From Chaetorhynchus papuensis (lineage: Eukaryota; Chordata; Aves; Passeriformes; Rhipiduridae), in contig VWYX01000014.1 in the NCBI GenBank assembly GCA_013396525.1, positions 372,001 to 436,000 of the forward strand: a DNA stretch of 64,000 nt, read 5' to 3'. Each line of letters begins with the position of its first letter. The stretch's first letter is position 1. A model generated the notes under the pieces. The model ran no database searches. It was not told where the DNA came from and saw nothing but the letters and a program-made list of their open reading frames with translations. Position numbers and translations under genes: made by a program. This document shows positions 26,201-34,693 of the stretch, piece after piece.

Positions 26201-29200
26201 ACTCATTTTCATGTAGGTCTTTCAGCTGCTGAGTTCCAGCTGCACACAAGGCATTTTCTTCCAGTGCCTGCCCAGCTCTTTGTGCTGGGGTGGTGGCAGG
26301 AGAAGCAATGCAGAGTGGGGAAGGGATCTAAAGCCCCACCTTGAAACCAGAGAGGGCATGATGTGTTGGTGGTACTGACATCAGAGAGTCTATCTCTGCC
26401 TCAGCACAATTCTCATTCTCACCCACTCAAGCAAGAGTTCCCCAAGCCTTTCATTCAGTATTATTAAAGGTGCAAGGAGATTTTGTTGCTGCAGTTATCA
26501 CCTATGCAAAACAGGCTCCCCCTTGGTGAGCATCCTTGAAAGCTTAACATGAGAAGAGTTCTGGCAGCTGAGCTGTGGGATCTGTCAGCCCCTGTCTAGT
26601 CACATACCTGTTCTGCAGAGACCTTTTGGGAGAGAAGGGAGAAGGATTTCTCTGCCTGGTGATTCTCACAGGGGTGCCAGTGTGGAGGGAAATGAGTGTG
26701 TGGCACAAAGAGGCAGCCACTGCCTAGGTGTAGATACATTTCCTGAAGCAGTGTGAGTATGGTCAAGGCCAACATGAATGCTTAGCATTGAGTTGTACTG
26801 CAACAGTATAGGCTGAAAATTTGGGAGCACCAAACTGTCTCAAGACACCATCTGTAAGCTCCTTCTGGACTCATAAATCCATTTCTGTTACAGCTCAGGG
26901 TGCGTTGTTGTTTGTATGGGGCCTCTTTCAGCTGTTGTAAATAAAGGGGACACTTCTCAACACAGTGCCTGCAGTTTTGCATTTTTTTTTGCTTTACCCT
27001 TAAGGGCACTTTGAAGTCTTCTATGAGAGAAACAGGCTGATAGGTGCTTACTTAATGCCATCACTCTTGACACTTACACTGCTTAGCCTGTCCCTCTGGA
27101 AGGTGCTGTACTTACTCATCTCCTATCTGGCTGTGAGAGGTTTGTAATTACAAGGGAGGGCTTGTGCCTGTACCCCTCTCTGTGTAGGGGACAGGGCAAT
27201 AACTGAGTTTAGTTGTGTCCCCAGATTAAGATGCCCACCCTGAACAGAGCTCACTTCGTCTGAGGGCATCAGACGCTCTGATGTTCAGGTGGGCTCTGAG
27301 CCTGAACTTAACTAATGCTCATGAAGTCTTTGCTTCTTGCTTTTCTTTTTTTTTTATTTCTTGATGCTGTCTGACAGGTGAATGTTTGTTTTCTTTTGTT
27401 TTCCAGAATATAGTTATATCTAGTGCAGCTGAAAGGGTAAGTCACATATTTTTTTTTAAATCAGAACAATTTTATCTGTTGCTGAAAATACAGCTTTAAT
27501 TACACATTAAACATATAAAAATTGTAAGTTTAATTATGGTTGCCATTACCAAAGAATTGTATTGTGGGTTTGGGGATTTTTTTGTTGGTTGGTCGTTTTG
27601 TTTTGTTGGTTTTTGGGGGATTTTTTTTTGCTGCTGCTGTGGTATTTTCCATGATGGTTTTCTCCCAGACAGAGCCTCTGTTTGCCAAAATAGTGATATT
27701 TTCTTGATTTCCTAATACCCTCAGTAGCTTGCTATTATATAGCATTTAATCTTGCCTATCTGATAGCCTTGCCCTGCCTGCTCACACTGTCAGCCTGCAA
27801 GCAAGGACACTCACCTATCTAAACTTCTTTGTTTTGTTTTAGCCTCTAGAACTCCGAGGTCCTTATGATGTGGCTAATCTGTATCCTTTTCCAAAGTCAA
27901 AGGCAGCAGTTAGTAGCAACACTTGAAAGTTTAAAGTGGTTTTGAAATTCTTTTCATCCTTTACAGTCCTTGAACTTTATACAGTGGTACTTGTTGGTGA
28001 CCAATTCAATGAATCAGGGCTCTGAGTGTGTGTGGAAGGGGCAGCAGATCTTAGTCATGGGGTGGCATGAGCAGTCCCTGTAAATAATAATGTTTGTGTT
28101 CAGCTACAGGAATGTTTTGTTGTGATATGCATTAATGTTGTGTGGGTATAAATGGAGAAATGAATAAAACCTATAAAAATCTATGGACACTGAACCAAAC
28201 AAGAAATTATTACTTAGTATCTCCAAAGTGCCACATTTTTGGTTGCAGAAGTTATAAAATTGTATTTATGTAAAATTAGAAGTTCCTATCTGATCAGTAA
28301 CTACTTCTGTTCTGAATTTTCCAGTCCTTAGGTGCACATGTAATGTTGTGCTTGTGTTCTAGAAACAAAGGATAGTGTCTTTTCTTCCCTTCTTTTAGGA
28401 GTTCAGATGCATTTTTATTACTCTCCCCACCCCAGAAGCACGTATCTGGCCTGTCCCTCGAAGGGAAGGAGCATACTCTGAGTCATGAGAACTGTGTGGG
28501 AGGCTGTGTGGCCTGGAAGGATTTTATGTGCAACGTTTTCTTCCCTCTTAAAATGAGCAGTCAGACTCAACCCAAATTAACATAGCTAATGTGGTGTCAT
28601 CCCTGCTAAGGTGGCTGGGAACTTCAGCTTAATGCTTTTGTATCAGACAGTGCCCTGTCCCCAGAACTGAAATCCTCTGTGGGGTAATTTTTTTGCTTGA
28701 TTATGCACATCTGAAATGTTCCTGTGTTGACAGACTTTTATATTCAAAAGTACAGCTTCTTGTCTGGAAAGAAGCAACGTTGCCAGGAGCTTTCCAGGAA
28801 GGCTGCTGGGGAACTGCAGCCAGGAGAACTGGGTGCCTCATTTCTCTGCCTCTGGGTAACCTTATGCAAAATGTCACTTTGAGTTACAGCTTCGCTAATT
28901 CCCAGTTATTTGTAGAGTAAGCAAACCTATCACGCAGAGAGACTTCCCTGTTCTGTTTGTTGCTTCCATGTGTTTGGATCCTGAGCAGCAGTGACAGAGG
29001 TTTGCTGTTTGGCCTGTCAGAAAGCGAAGCAAAGGCAGCTGTGTCCACCAACTGCAGAGCCACCATGCTGCATGGAGGTAAGCACTTGGAAGCTCCTCTA
29101 AGTAACGTGTGCATTTGTTGAACTATGTTCTTGTTGATGCATATTCTCCAAAAGGTCTGAGACCTTACAGAGCAGGTCATTGAGGTTTTAGGTTCTTTGT

Positions 29201-30585
29201 CCAATGCATGAAGAGGAACTTGTGTGGTAAGGGTGTTTTATTTTCCCTCATTGCTATGTTGGCAAATCAGCGGCTGAACTGATGGTGCTGTCTGTGCTGG
29301 TTGACTCACTCAGCCACAATAATGAGTCATAAATGGTTTAGCCAAAATAGGGACCTGCCTGCTGTGCTTCATAGTGAAACTGTCCCATTTCAGAAAGGTT
29401 TGAATGCTGATCTTGGTGACACTGACAGAAACTAAGTGATTGACTTCAAAAAAATGGGTATGCATGTGTTTTGCATTTGCCTTTTTGCAGCATGTGTGCA
29501 GAAGCAACATTAGTCATATCCCTTTTTGATGCTTTAGTATGTGGATTATTTCTGACTCACTCTTCAGTGTGGATAATTTCAAACTCATGGCAAAATCAAC
29601 AGGCTTTTCTCCAGCCTGCAACTCATCTACATAGAGATATAGAGTGTGTTGAAGGAATTTTTGTCAAAATTATGTGGGATTTCTTAAACCTGTCATCTGT
29701 CTTATCTGTGAAATTAAATAGCAGGTGTCATTTCCCTTGTCCCAGAGGGGATACTAGCCCAGAATAAGTCAGTATATTTTGGCAAGGTTCTTGCAGAGCC
29801 TCTTTGCTAATAGAGTATTTGTAGGGAATCTCTTCTAATGCAGATTTTACAGAGAAGCTTCCTGCCAGTAATTACAAAAGTGGATTGGGCTCCAAGTGGG
29901 TTATTTGACAAACGTGAGGATTTGGGTAACATCACACACGAGTATTTTATATTAAAGTTGAGGGTTCAGTAAATAAAATTCTTGAATACCATCAAGTCAC
30001 TTCCTTGGTATGTAGGGGGTCCTCTGCCAATACAGCTGTGCCCACATAGTCTAAGAATCCTGGGGTATGTGAATGCATTTTTTAGTATTTTTTTAAGAAC
30101 AGTATGTTTGGCTCAGAAATGCTTTTGACAGTGCTTCAAGAATGTGTCTTTCTGTGATTATTGAACTGACTAAGCCTGGTTTCCTATGGTTTTGTGTCTC
30201 TCCAGCTCCTCAGCCCCTGCAGACCTCAGTTTTCCTTGATTTGCTATAACTCTACAACCCACCATTGTATTTCCGCCTGTAGTTTCTCCACTCTGTAATG
30301 CAGTGAATCCCGAGCTCCTGCCCATGCAGGTTGCTTCCCAGCTGTGTGCACTGACTGGCTGGTTGCTCAGCATGTCCAGCTGTGCTTGGGGCATGGACAC
30401 CTGAATTGAGTATGCCTTAAATGTGTTTTGAGTATTTGAGGTACTGGTACTGCAGCTTCTGCTTGTATATTCCAGAAACTCGAAAGAGTGCCTGTGGCGT
30501 GGTGTACACGGTGAAGAAGCCTCGCAAGGTTGAGGAGGAAGAAACAGCAGTGCCAGCCTGCAAAAAAGCTAAGACTCAAGCCTGA
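14145..30585 (+). CDS. RPP30: Ribonuclease P/MRP protein subunit p30 (11 coding exons)
   Basis: RPP30 is a protein subunit of nuclear RNase P, which removes tRNA 5' leaders, and of RNase MRP, which acts in rRNA processing. Coding exons are 14145-14226, 15208-15263, 15554-15610, 16329-16403, 16935-17006, 21623-21712, 23809-23925, 27407-27436, 27843-27880, 28998-29077 and 30476-30585. Joined, they give 268 codons and a stop, matching the human protein length as I recall it, with no frameshift. The product is one RNase P p30 (TIM-barrel-like) domain. Landmarks are NHVIDF (about 36-41), SDPSHC (about 82-87), LDVDLVC, KDSTMRRYTIS and RGPYDVANLGLLFGLSE, then a charged tail with KKPRK and KKAK likely to act as a nuclear signal. 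All introns are GT-AG. Intron 9 is U12-type. Introns 2, 3, 4 and 8 (290-718 bp) hold nothing I can name, except a doubtful U6-like patch in intron 3. Confidence 0.97.
14227..15207 (+). other. RPP30: RPP30 intron 1
   Basis: The 981-bp intron starts inside the CpG island and turns AT-rich. It contains a possible degenerate LINE tract (about 14800-14960) and a T-run near 15017. The acceptor is TTTTTCAG. Confidence 0.9.
14800..14960. repeat. Possible degenerate CR1-like LINE fragment
   Basis: Word order here (aacaggacgaaaccaggcc, then tttggggacccc) resembles a tract common in bird LINE-derived repeats, seen again more clearly in the 46.7-47.4 kb element. The match is short and decayed, so the call is tentative. 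Confidence 0.35.
15208..15263 (+). CDS. RPP30: RPP30 coding exon 2
   Basis: It completes the split leucine codon and encodes residues 28-46, LGYSTVALNHVIDFKEKKQ. Acceptor TTTTCAG, donor CAG|GTAATT, ending in phase 0. Confidence 0.96.
15554..15610 (+). CDS. RPP30: RPP30 coding exon 3
   Basis: It encodes 19 codons (residues 47-65), EIIKPVSPSELFPSLPIVQ, in phase 0. Acceptor TTTTTCAAG, donor CAA|GTATGT. Confidence 0.95.
16329..16403 (+). CDS. RPP30: RPP30 coding exon 4
   Basis: It encodes 25 codons (residues 66-90), including IKVLTRLTLVVSDPSHCNLL, a core strand region of the p30 fold. Acceptor TTCTGTAG, donor TTG|GTAAGT. Confidence 0.96.
16935..17006 (+). CDS. RPP30: RPP30 coding exon 5
   Basis: It encodes 24 codons (residues 91-114), including RLYDIIAVFPKTEKLFH. 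Acceptor TTTTGTAG, donor CAC|GTAAGT. Confidence 0.96.
17007..21622 (+). other. RPP30: RPP30 intron 5
   Basis: At 4.6 kb this is the largest RPP30 intron. I found no exon, RNA gene or clear transposon in it. Open frames up to about 100 codons on both strands lack recognisable motifs. Confidence 0.85.
21623..21712 (+). CDS. RPP30: RPP30 coding exon 6
   Basis: It encodes 30 codons (residues 115-144), IACTTLDVDLVC through FRRPPVNM. Acceptor TTTGCTGTAG, donor ATG|GTAAAT. The fifth residue is T where I recall H in the human protein. Confidence 0.96.
21713..23808 (+). other. RPP30: RPP30 intron 6
   Basis: A 2.1-kb intron in which I see no RNA gene, exon or named repeat. The acceptor is ATGTGAAG, preceded by a pyrimidine-rich stretch about 10-30 bases upstream. 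Confidence 0.85.
23809..23925 (+). CDS. RPP30: RPP30 coding exon 7
   Basis: It encodes 39 codons (residues 145-183), including AIDRGIYFELLY and KDSTMRRYTISNAISLMQIC, the most conserved block of the family. Donor AAG|GTAAGC. Confidence 0.97.
23926..27406 (+). other. RPP30: RPP30 intron 7
   Basis: A 3.5-kb intron with an A-run near 24346-24359. A 122-codon plus-strand open frame (24676-25044) and other frames show no motif. No transposon is clear to me. Confidence 0.8.
27407..27436 (+). CDS. RPP30: RPP30 coding exon 8 (30-bp microexon)
   Basis: Only ten codons (residues 184-193), NIVISSAAER, between a strong acceptor (TTTTCCAG) and donor AGG|GTAAGT. The length is in phase 0, so skipping it would not shift the frame. 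Confidence 0.95.
27843..27880 (+). CDS. RPP30: RPP30 coding exon 9
   Basis: It encodes residues 194-205, PLELRGPYDVAN, plus the two bases CT of a split leucine codon. The acceptor is TTTTGTTTTAG. The donor CT|GTATCCTTTT is not the usual U2 type and exactly fits the U12 consensus. Confidence 0.93.
27881..27890 (+). promoter_or_regulatory. U12-type 5' splice site
   Basis: GTATCCTTTT directly follows AATCT of exon 9. The usual U2 donor features (AG before the junction, AAGT after it) are missing. Confidence 0.85.
27881..28997 (+). other. RPP30: RPP30 intron 9, U12-type (minor spliceosome) intron
   Basis: The intron begins GTATCCTTTT, a full match to the U12-type 5' splice site (RTATCCTTT). Near the acceptor there is no adjacent polypyrimidine tract. 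A TCCTGAGC at 28979-28986 places an adenosine 13 bases before the final G, inside the short U12 branch-to-acceptor distance. That branch site is an imperfect match to TTCCTTRAY. The intron ends AG and interrupts a leucine codon in phase 2. Confidence 0.8.
28998..29077 (+). CDS. RPP30: RPP30 coding exon 10
   Basis: It completes leucine 206 and encodes GLLFGLSESEAKAA through TMLHG, plus one base of the next codon. The acceptor GTGACAG was chosen because only it restores ANLGLLFG in frame. Donor GAG|GTAAGC. Confidence 0.94.
29078..30475 (+). other. RPP30: RPP30 intron 10
   Basis: A 1.4-kb intron with no recognised RNA gene, exon or repeat. Confidence 0.85.
30476..30585 (+). CDS. RPP30: RPP30 coding exon 11 (C-terminus)
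   Basis: It encodes residues 233-268 and the TGA stop. ETRKSACGVVYTVKKPRK is followed by an acidic run (VEEEE) and a lysine-rich end (CKKAKTQA). This tail is the fastest-changing part of the family and probably carries nuclear targeting. Acceptor TATTCCAG. Confidence 0.95.
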
Positions 30586-30930
30586 GAACTGAACCAGTTG
30601 TCAGCAGGAGCCTCTGTCTCTTCTTTACCCAGTGTTGAGTCTTCCTCCAACCTCCAGCCAACCTAATTTTTCCCTGACTACTTTGCTTAGTCTGCAGAAG
30701 AATTATTCTTCCAGCATTCAAGTGAGGAAAGCTGTGTGAAGGAGACTGCTGAATGGTATTCACCACATCTGAGAGGTCATGCTGGGCTTCTGGCCAAGGT
30801 CAGGAGACTGACTCTTCACCCTGCCTTAGGTCTCCTGGAGTTAATGCAAACTCAACAGAACATTTCTAACATGGAAATTTTCACTTGTACGCGTGTATTC
30901 CTTTTTTATTAAAAACATGTCTAAGAACAC
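30586..30930 (+). other. RPP30: RPP30 3'UTR (estimated)
   Basis: The untranslated tail runs from the stop to an estimated cleavage site shortly after the ATTAAA hexamer at 30908. The end is inferred from the hexamer only. Confidence 0.7.
30908..30913 (+). terminator. RPP30: Poly(A) signal ATTAAA of RPP30
   Basis: This is the first common poly(A) hexamer variant after the stop, about 320 bases downstream. T-rich DNA follows within 50 bases. No AATAAA lies closer to the stop. Confidence 0.7.
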
Positions 30931-31910
30931 GTGCCTTCATAGTCTAGCTCTTCTGGTTTCTCAAGTTTTAAACACATCTCTGTACAACTGCAAGCCGGTA
31001 GATGAAGTTTACCTTCAAGTGGCCTGTGAAGAAGAATAATAGTACAGTAAAAAAAAATACTGCTTCCTATTCAGTTTTGTGATCAATGGCTATAATGAAG
31101 ATCCCAGGATTTGTCAGTTGCTAGGAAGTATCTTGGATGTGCGTTACAGTAGGAGTGACTGACCTGACCTGCCAGATACATGTCCCAAAGGCCATTGTGT
31201 GTCCTGCAGCACTTAAAACCAAACAGTACCATTAGATGATTGCCAGAGGCGTGGGGAGAGAGAGCCCAAGGTTACACTGAATGTGTGCTCAGCAGGGGAT
31301 GTTGCAGGTGCAGTGTAGGAGCTGTCTCACCTAGGCCTGAGCAGCCTCCACCTCACATCATCTTTACTGCACCGTTTCCTTCTGTACATCCTGCTCTGCA
31401 GTTGTTGTCTATGCTCATGTTCATTTTGCTGCCTCTTGCTTTTCCATTTTCCTTCCTTTTAATGCCTTGGTAAACCTAATATGGCTGCCAAAAAACCAAT
31501 CAAGCAGTTATAATCAGCAGAGCATTTTCAGAGCTCTTCCAAATGGTGACTGAACTTTTTCTTTTCTTTAAATGAATATAAAAATCATGTAAGCTACTGT
31601 ACTAAGATACTGTTGAGCCTGTTTTACTGTGAGTATTCCAGTTCTCTGTTGGTGCCTGACAGCAAGTTGAAAAGTGGAAGTTCTAACATGTAAAATATAG
31701 CAGAAAACCTGCAGTGGGTCATTTCTGAGCACTTGGTAACTGGACTGAGCGGAATAGATGAAGTTCTCATAGATTTAACAATTCTGTATAATGTTTGTGT
31801 AAGTTACAACAGCTTTTACTTCATTCAACAAATATGAAATATGTTTCCTGTATGTTATTACTTGTTGGCTTTGTGACTTGAGTCCATTTTATTATAGGCA
31901 TTGGGGAGTT

Positions 31911-31952
31911 TTTTATATATGTGTGTGGATGTATACATATATATATATGCAT
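31911..31952. repeat. TA/TG simple repeat
   Basis: A run of TATATATGTGTGTG followed by ATACATATATATATATG. Plain microsatellite. Confidence 0.85.
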
Positions 31953-32794
31953 AAAGTAGTTTGTCATTTATGGACTTACCTCTAAAATGATGCTCTAACC
32001 AGAGAAGAAGCAAAATGTGTTTGGTGCAGTTTTCTGAATGACATGTTAATCTTGCCTTGGCCAGAGAATAACCTACCTTAAGCATGACAAAAGGTAACTA
32101 ACATATGGAAGGAGGCTTTGAATGCTTGAGGTTCTTCTTGCTACTTGTTTGACTTAAAAAAATTAAACTCTACCTCTTTGCCCTTTATTAGATACAGTGC
32201 TTCAGGAGCTAATTGAAAAGTTTCTTCTCCCCCAGTTTCCTGAAGCACATTGCTGGGGCCACTTGGGTGCTTGAACGATTGAACTGCTGCTTGGTTAGGT
32301 GATGAACAGACTGAGTTAGCCAGCAGTGATGTCATTTCTATTTCCTGCTAGGCTTGCTCCCAGTGTCCGGGTAATTGTGCAGAAACAAGCAGGGAAGTCG
32401 TGGCTTGCAGAGAAGGGCGAGTGGAGGTGGAGAAGGATGTGTTCCTAAATTAGGCCTACAGCTGGCAAGGTGACACTCATGAGTTATGGTTCTTGTGTGA
32501 GAAAAGTCTCACATGTGTGAAGCTGTTGGTCTCAGTCTAGCAGAGCTGCCTGCAGACAGAATAGGTGGTTCTTCTGCTTGCTTCTCTCTGGGGTTTATGT
32601 AAATTCACTCCAAAACTGGCACTCCAGGAACAACTCTTCTTTGCTGCCCACTTCTGACTCCGCCTCAGGACATTGCTTTGGCCAGACTATAAAGCCAGCT
32701 GACATAGGTTGGTGAAGGAGTTTGAGAGCCTCTGGCATATTTGTCTGTCAGGCCACCTAATGGATAATTAGAAATTTAACTGAATGCAGTGTCT

Positions 32795-33340
32795 AATACC
32801 CCTCTACTCTGCTCTCTCCCACCTGGAGTGCTGTGTTCAGCTCTGGGTCCTCAGCACAGGAAGAGCATGGAGCTGTTGAAGTGTGTCCAGAGAGGGCCAT
32901 AAAGATGGTAAGAAGGATGGAGCACTTCTCCTGTGTGCAAGTGCTCAGAGAGCTGGAGTTGTTCAGCCTGGAGAATAGAAGGCTCCAGCACCACCTTATC
33001 GGGGCCTTTCAGTATTTAAAGGGGGCTTATAAAAAAGATTTCTCCAGAATTTTCAGCAAGGCCTGTTGTGATAGGACAAGAGGTAATGGGTTTAAACTGA
33101 AAAATGGTTGATTTAGTTTAGATACAAGGAAAATGTTTTTTTATAGTGAAGGTGGTTAAACACTAGCACAGGTTGCCCAGAGAGGTGGTAGATGTCCTAG
33201 CCCTGGAAACATTCAAGGCCAGGTGGCACAGGGCTCTGAGCAACCTGATCTTGTTGAAGATATGCCTGCTCCTTGCAGAGGGGTTGGAGTAGATGAGCTT
33301 TAAAGGTCCCTTCCAGCCCAAACTGTTCTGTGATTCTGTG
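32795..33340 (+). mobile_element. CR1 LINE, 5'-truncated 3' fragment
   Basis: The fragment contains the usual CR1 3' landmarks in order on the plus strand. CACCTGGAGTGCTGTGTTCA comes first, then AGAGCATGGAGCTGTTG, a CAGCCTGGAGAATAGAAGGC box, GGTTGCCCAGAGAGGTGGTA and TAAAGGTCCCTTCCAGCCCA. It ends at the tail microsatellite TTCTGTGATTCTGTG. CR1 elements are the main LINEs of birds and are usually 5'-truncated like this one. No intact reverse transcriptase frame remains, and open frames within it are fragments. Confidence 0.93.
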
Positions 33341-33804
33341 AAATGGGACATGATGCCCTGGCTGGCAGCACTGAAGGTTGTTCTGCTTCTTCTAAAGCAA
33401 AGGGAGAAGTGTCTGCCTTTCCTAACAGGACTTGGCATCTCTCTTGGCTTGAATAACTGGGGCTGTCTCGTGCTCTACACCATAGTGACTAACCAAGAAA
33501 TGGTATTTTTTAAATCAAACTCTGTAATAGAACTGTAATTTTGTCTTACCAGCTGCTCAAAATACTCTCTTTCTGCTTTCACATGTGCCTCCATTTAACA
33601 AAATAAGAAAGAGATGGGGTTTATCTAACAGTGGCAGGGAGGTAGCTCAAGCAATGGCTGCTCTTGGGCAGCTGAGACTTTTTTTTTAATTTTTAAGAAT
33701 TTTACAGCAGACGGGATGTGAACTTCCTTTAAAGGGGGACAGAATTACCTCATGCACACTCACCACTCCATCATCCACTCCAGCAAGTACAAAGAACCAC
33801 TCTG

Positions 33805-33810
33805 TTTATT
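33805..33810 (-). terminator. ANKRD1: Poly(A) signal AATAAA of ANKRD1
   Basis: TTTATT on the plus strand is AATAAA in the ANKRD1 direction, about 780 bases after the stop. G/T-rich DNA follows it in that direction. Confidence 0.7.
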
Positions 33811-34358
33811 TAATCTGAAATGGATCAGTTCAAAATGTACAGAAAAAGCAGTACAAATTTACAAATATACATAATCTGATTTTGCATTCTTCTATCATCA
33901 TACTTTGTAGTAGTCTAGTTTTTTTAAAAAACTCACTTCCCTGATACTGTCTCCTCGCACCTTCACAACATGGTATCTGAATCCTTCAGTCCAAACCTGT
34001 ACATGCTGGTTGGAGCTCTGTCCTCAAGCTCATTATCAACCACGATTGCCAAACCCTGAGTAAACACCATTACTCAACTACTTCATTAAATCCACTTGGC
34101 ACCTCAGTCTACCTTCTCCCATTGCTCTTCCACATACCACCGCTCAATTCACAGGTTATTTTAGTAGAGACACGGCAACAGTTGCAAGTATTTGCTATTT
34201 AGAGCTATTGGTAGGCTTGAGGAAAGTTGCTCGTGTAGTTGAAAATGCTGCTGTTTAAAGACAAAAGGATTTACATTGCTGGCAAAGATTGCATTTAGAG
34301 CAATTGCATCTATTAAAAAAAAGCTTAAATAATATTGAGGATCATTAAAAATTACTTT

Positions 34359-34390
34359 TAAATAAATAAATAATAAATAGAAATAAATAA
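34359..34390 (-). promoter_or_regulatory. ANKRD1: AU-rich element in ANKRD1 3'UTR
   Basis: Read in the ANKRD1 direction, this 32-bp tract has five ATTTA pentamers. Three of them overlap as ATTTATTTATTTA, and there are two TTATTTATT nonamers (34361-34369 and 34382-34390). This is the layout of a class II AU-rich mRNA-decay element. Binding by decay or stabilising proteins is inference. Confidence 0.7.
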
Positions 34391-34582
34391 AGGCATTTTA
34401 GAGCTAGTGGAATTTTAACACTCAACCTGTCTTTCAAAATAATTTCTTTGCAGGTTTTTTGCAATTTTCAGTGAAGGCACCTCAAATAATCCAGTGCCAT
34501 AAGGACAAGGTTCAAGGACATTTTCATCCAGGTATGTGGGAAGCATTTCAGAGCAGCAAAAAGCGTGGTCTGGTGTCTTTCT

Positions 34583-34693
34583 TCAGAATTTACCTAGATG
34601 GGCACTCTTTTTGGAATTGTCTTTCAGGCTGTTGAATATCTCTTTGGTGCCATTCTGCCACTGAAGAACAAGATCCATAGGGGTTTTCCCCTC
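34583..34693 (-). CDS. ANKRD1: ANKRD1 coding exon 9 (C-terminus)
   Basis: It encodes residues 285-320 and TGA. EGKTPMDLVLQWQNGTKEIF forms the last, partial ankyrin unit, followed by a short polar tail ending in GKF. Acceptor TTAACCAG. Confidence 0.95.
   Translation of the reverse strand, partial: EGKTPMDLVLQWQNGTKEIFNSLKDNSKKSAHLGKF

Larger units (their letters stand above)
30931..33780. other. Convergent intergenic region RPP30-ANKRD1
   Basis: About 2.9 kb lies between the two 3' ends. It holds a TA/TG simple repeat (31911-31952) and a CR1 insertion (32795-33340). No gene is supported. Confidence 0.75.
33785..34582 (-). other. ANKRD1: ANKRD1 3'UTR (estimated)
   Basis: The untranslated tail runs from the TGA at 34583 leftwards to just past the AATAAA at 33805-33810. 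It contains an AU-rich element. The end is inferred from the hexamer. Confidence 0.7.

Noticed and set aside
32833..33538. Open frames of 80-92 codons over the CR1 copy
   Set aside because: They follow repeat sequence from the LINE 3' end, not a gene or an intact reverse transcriptase.
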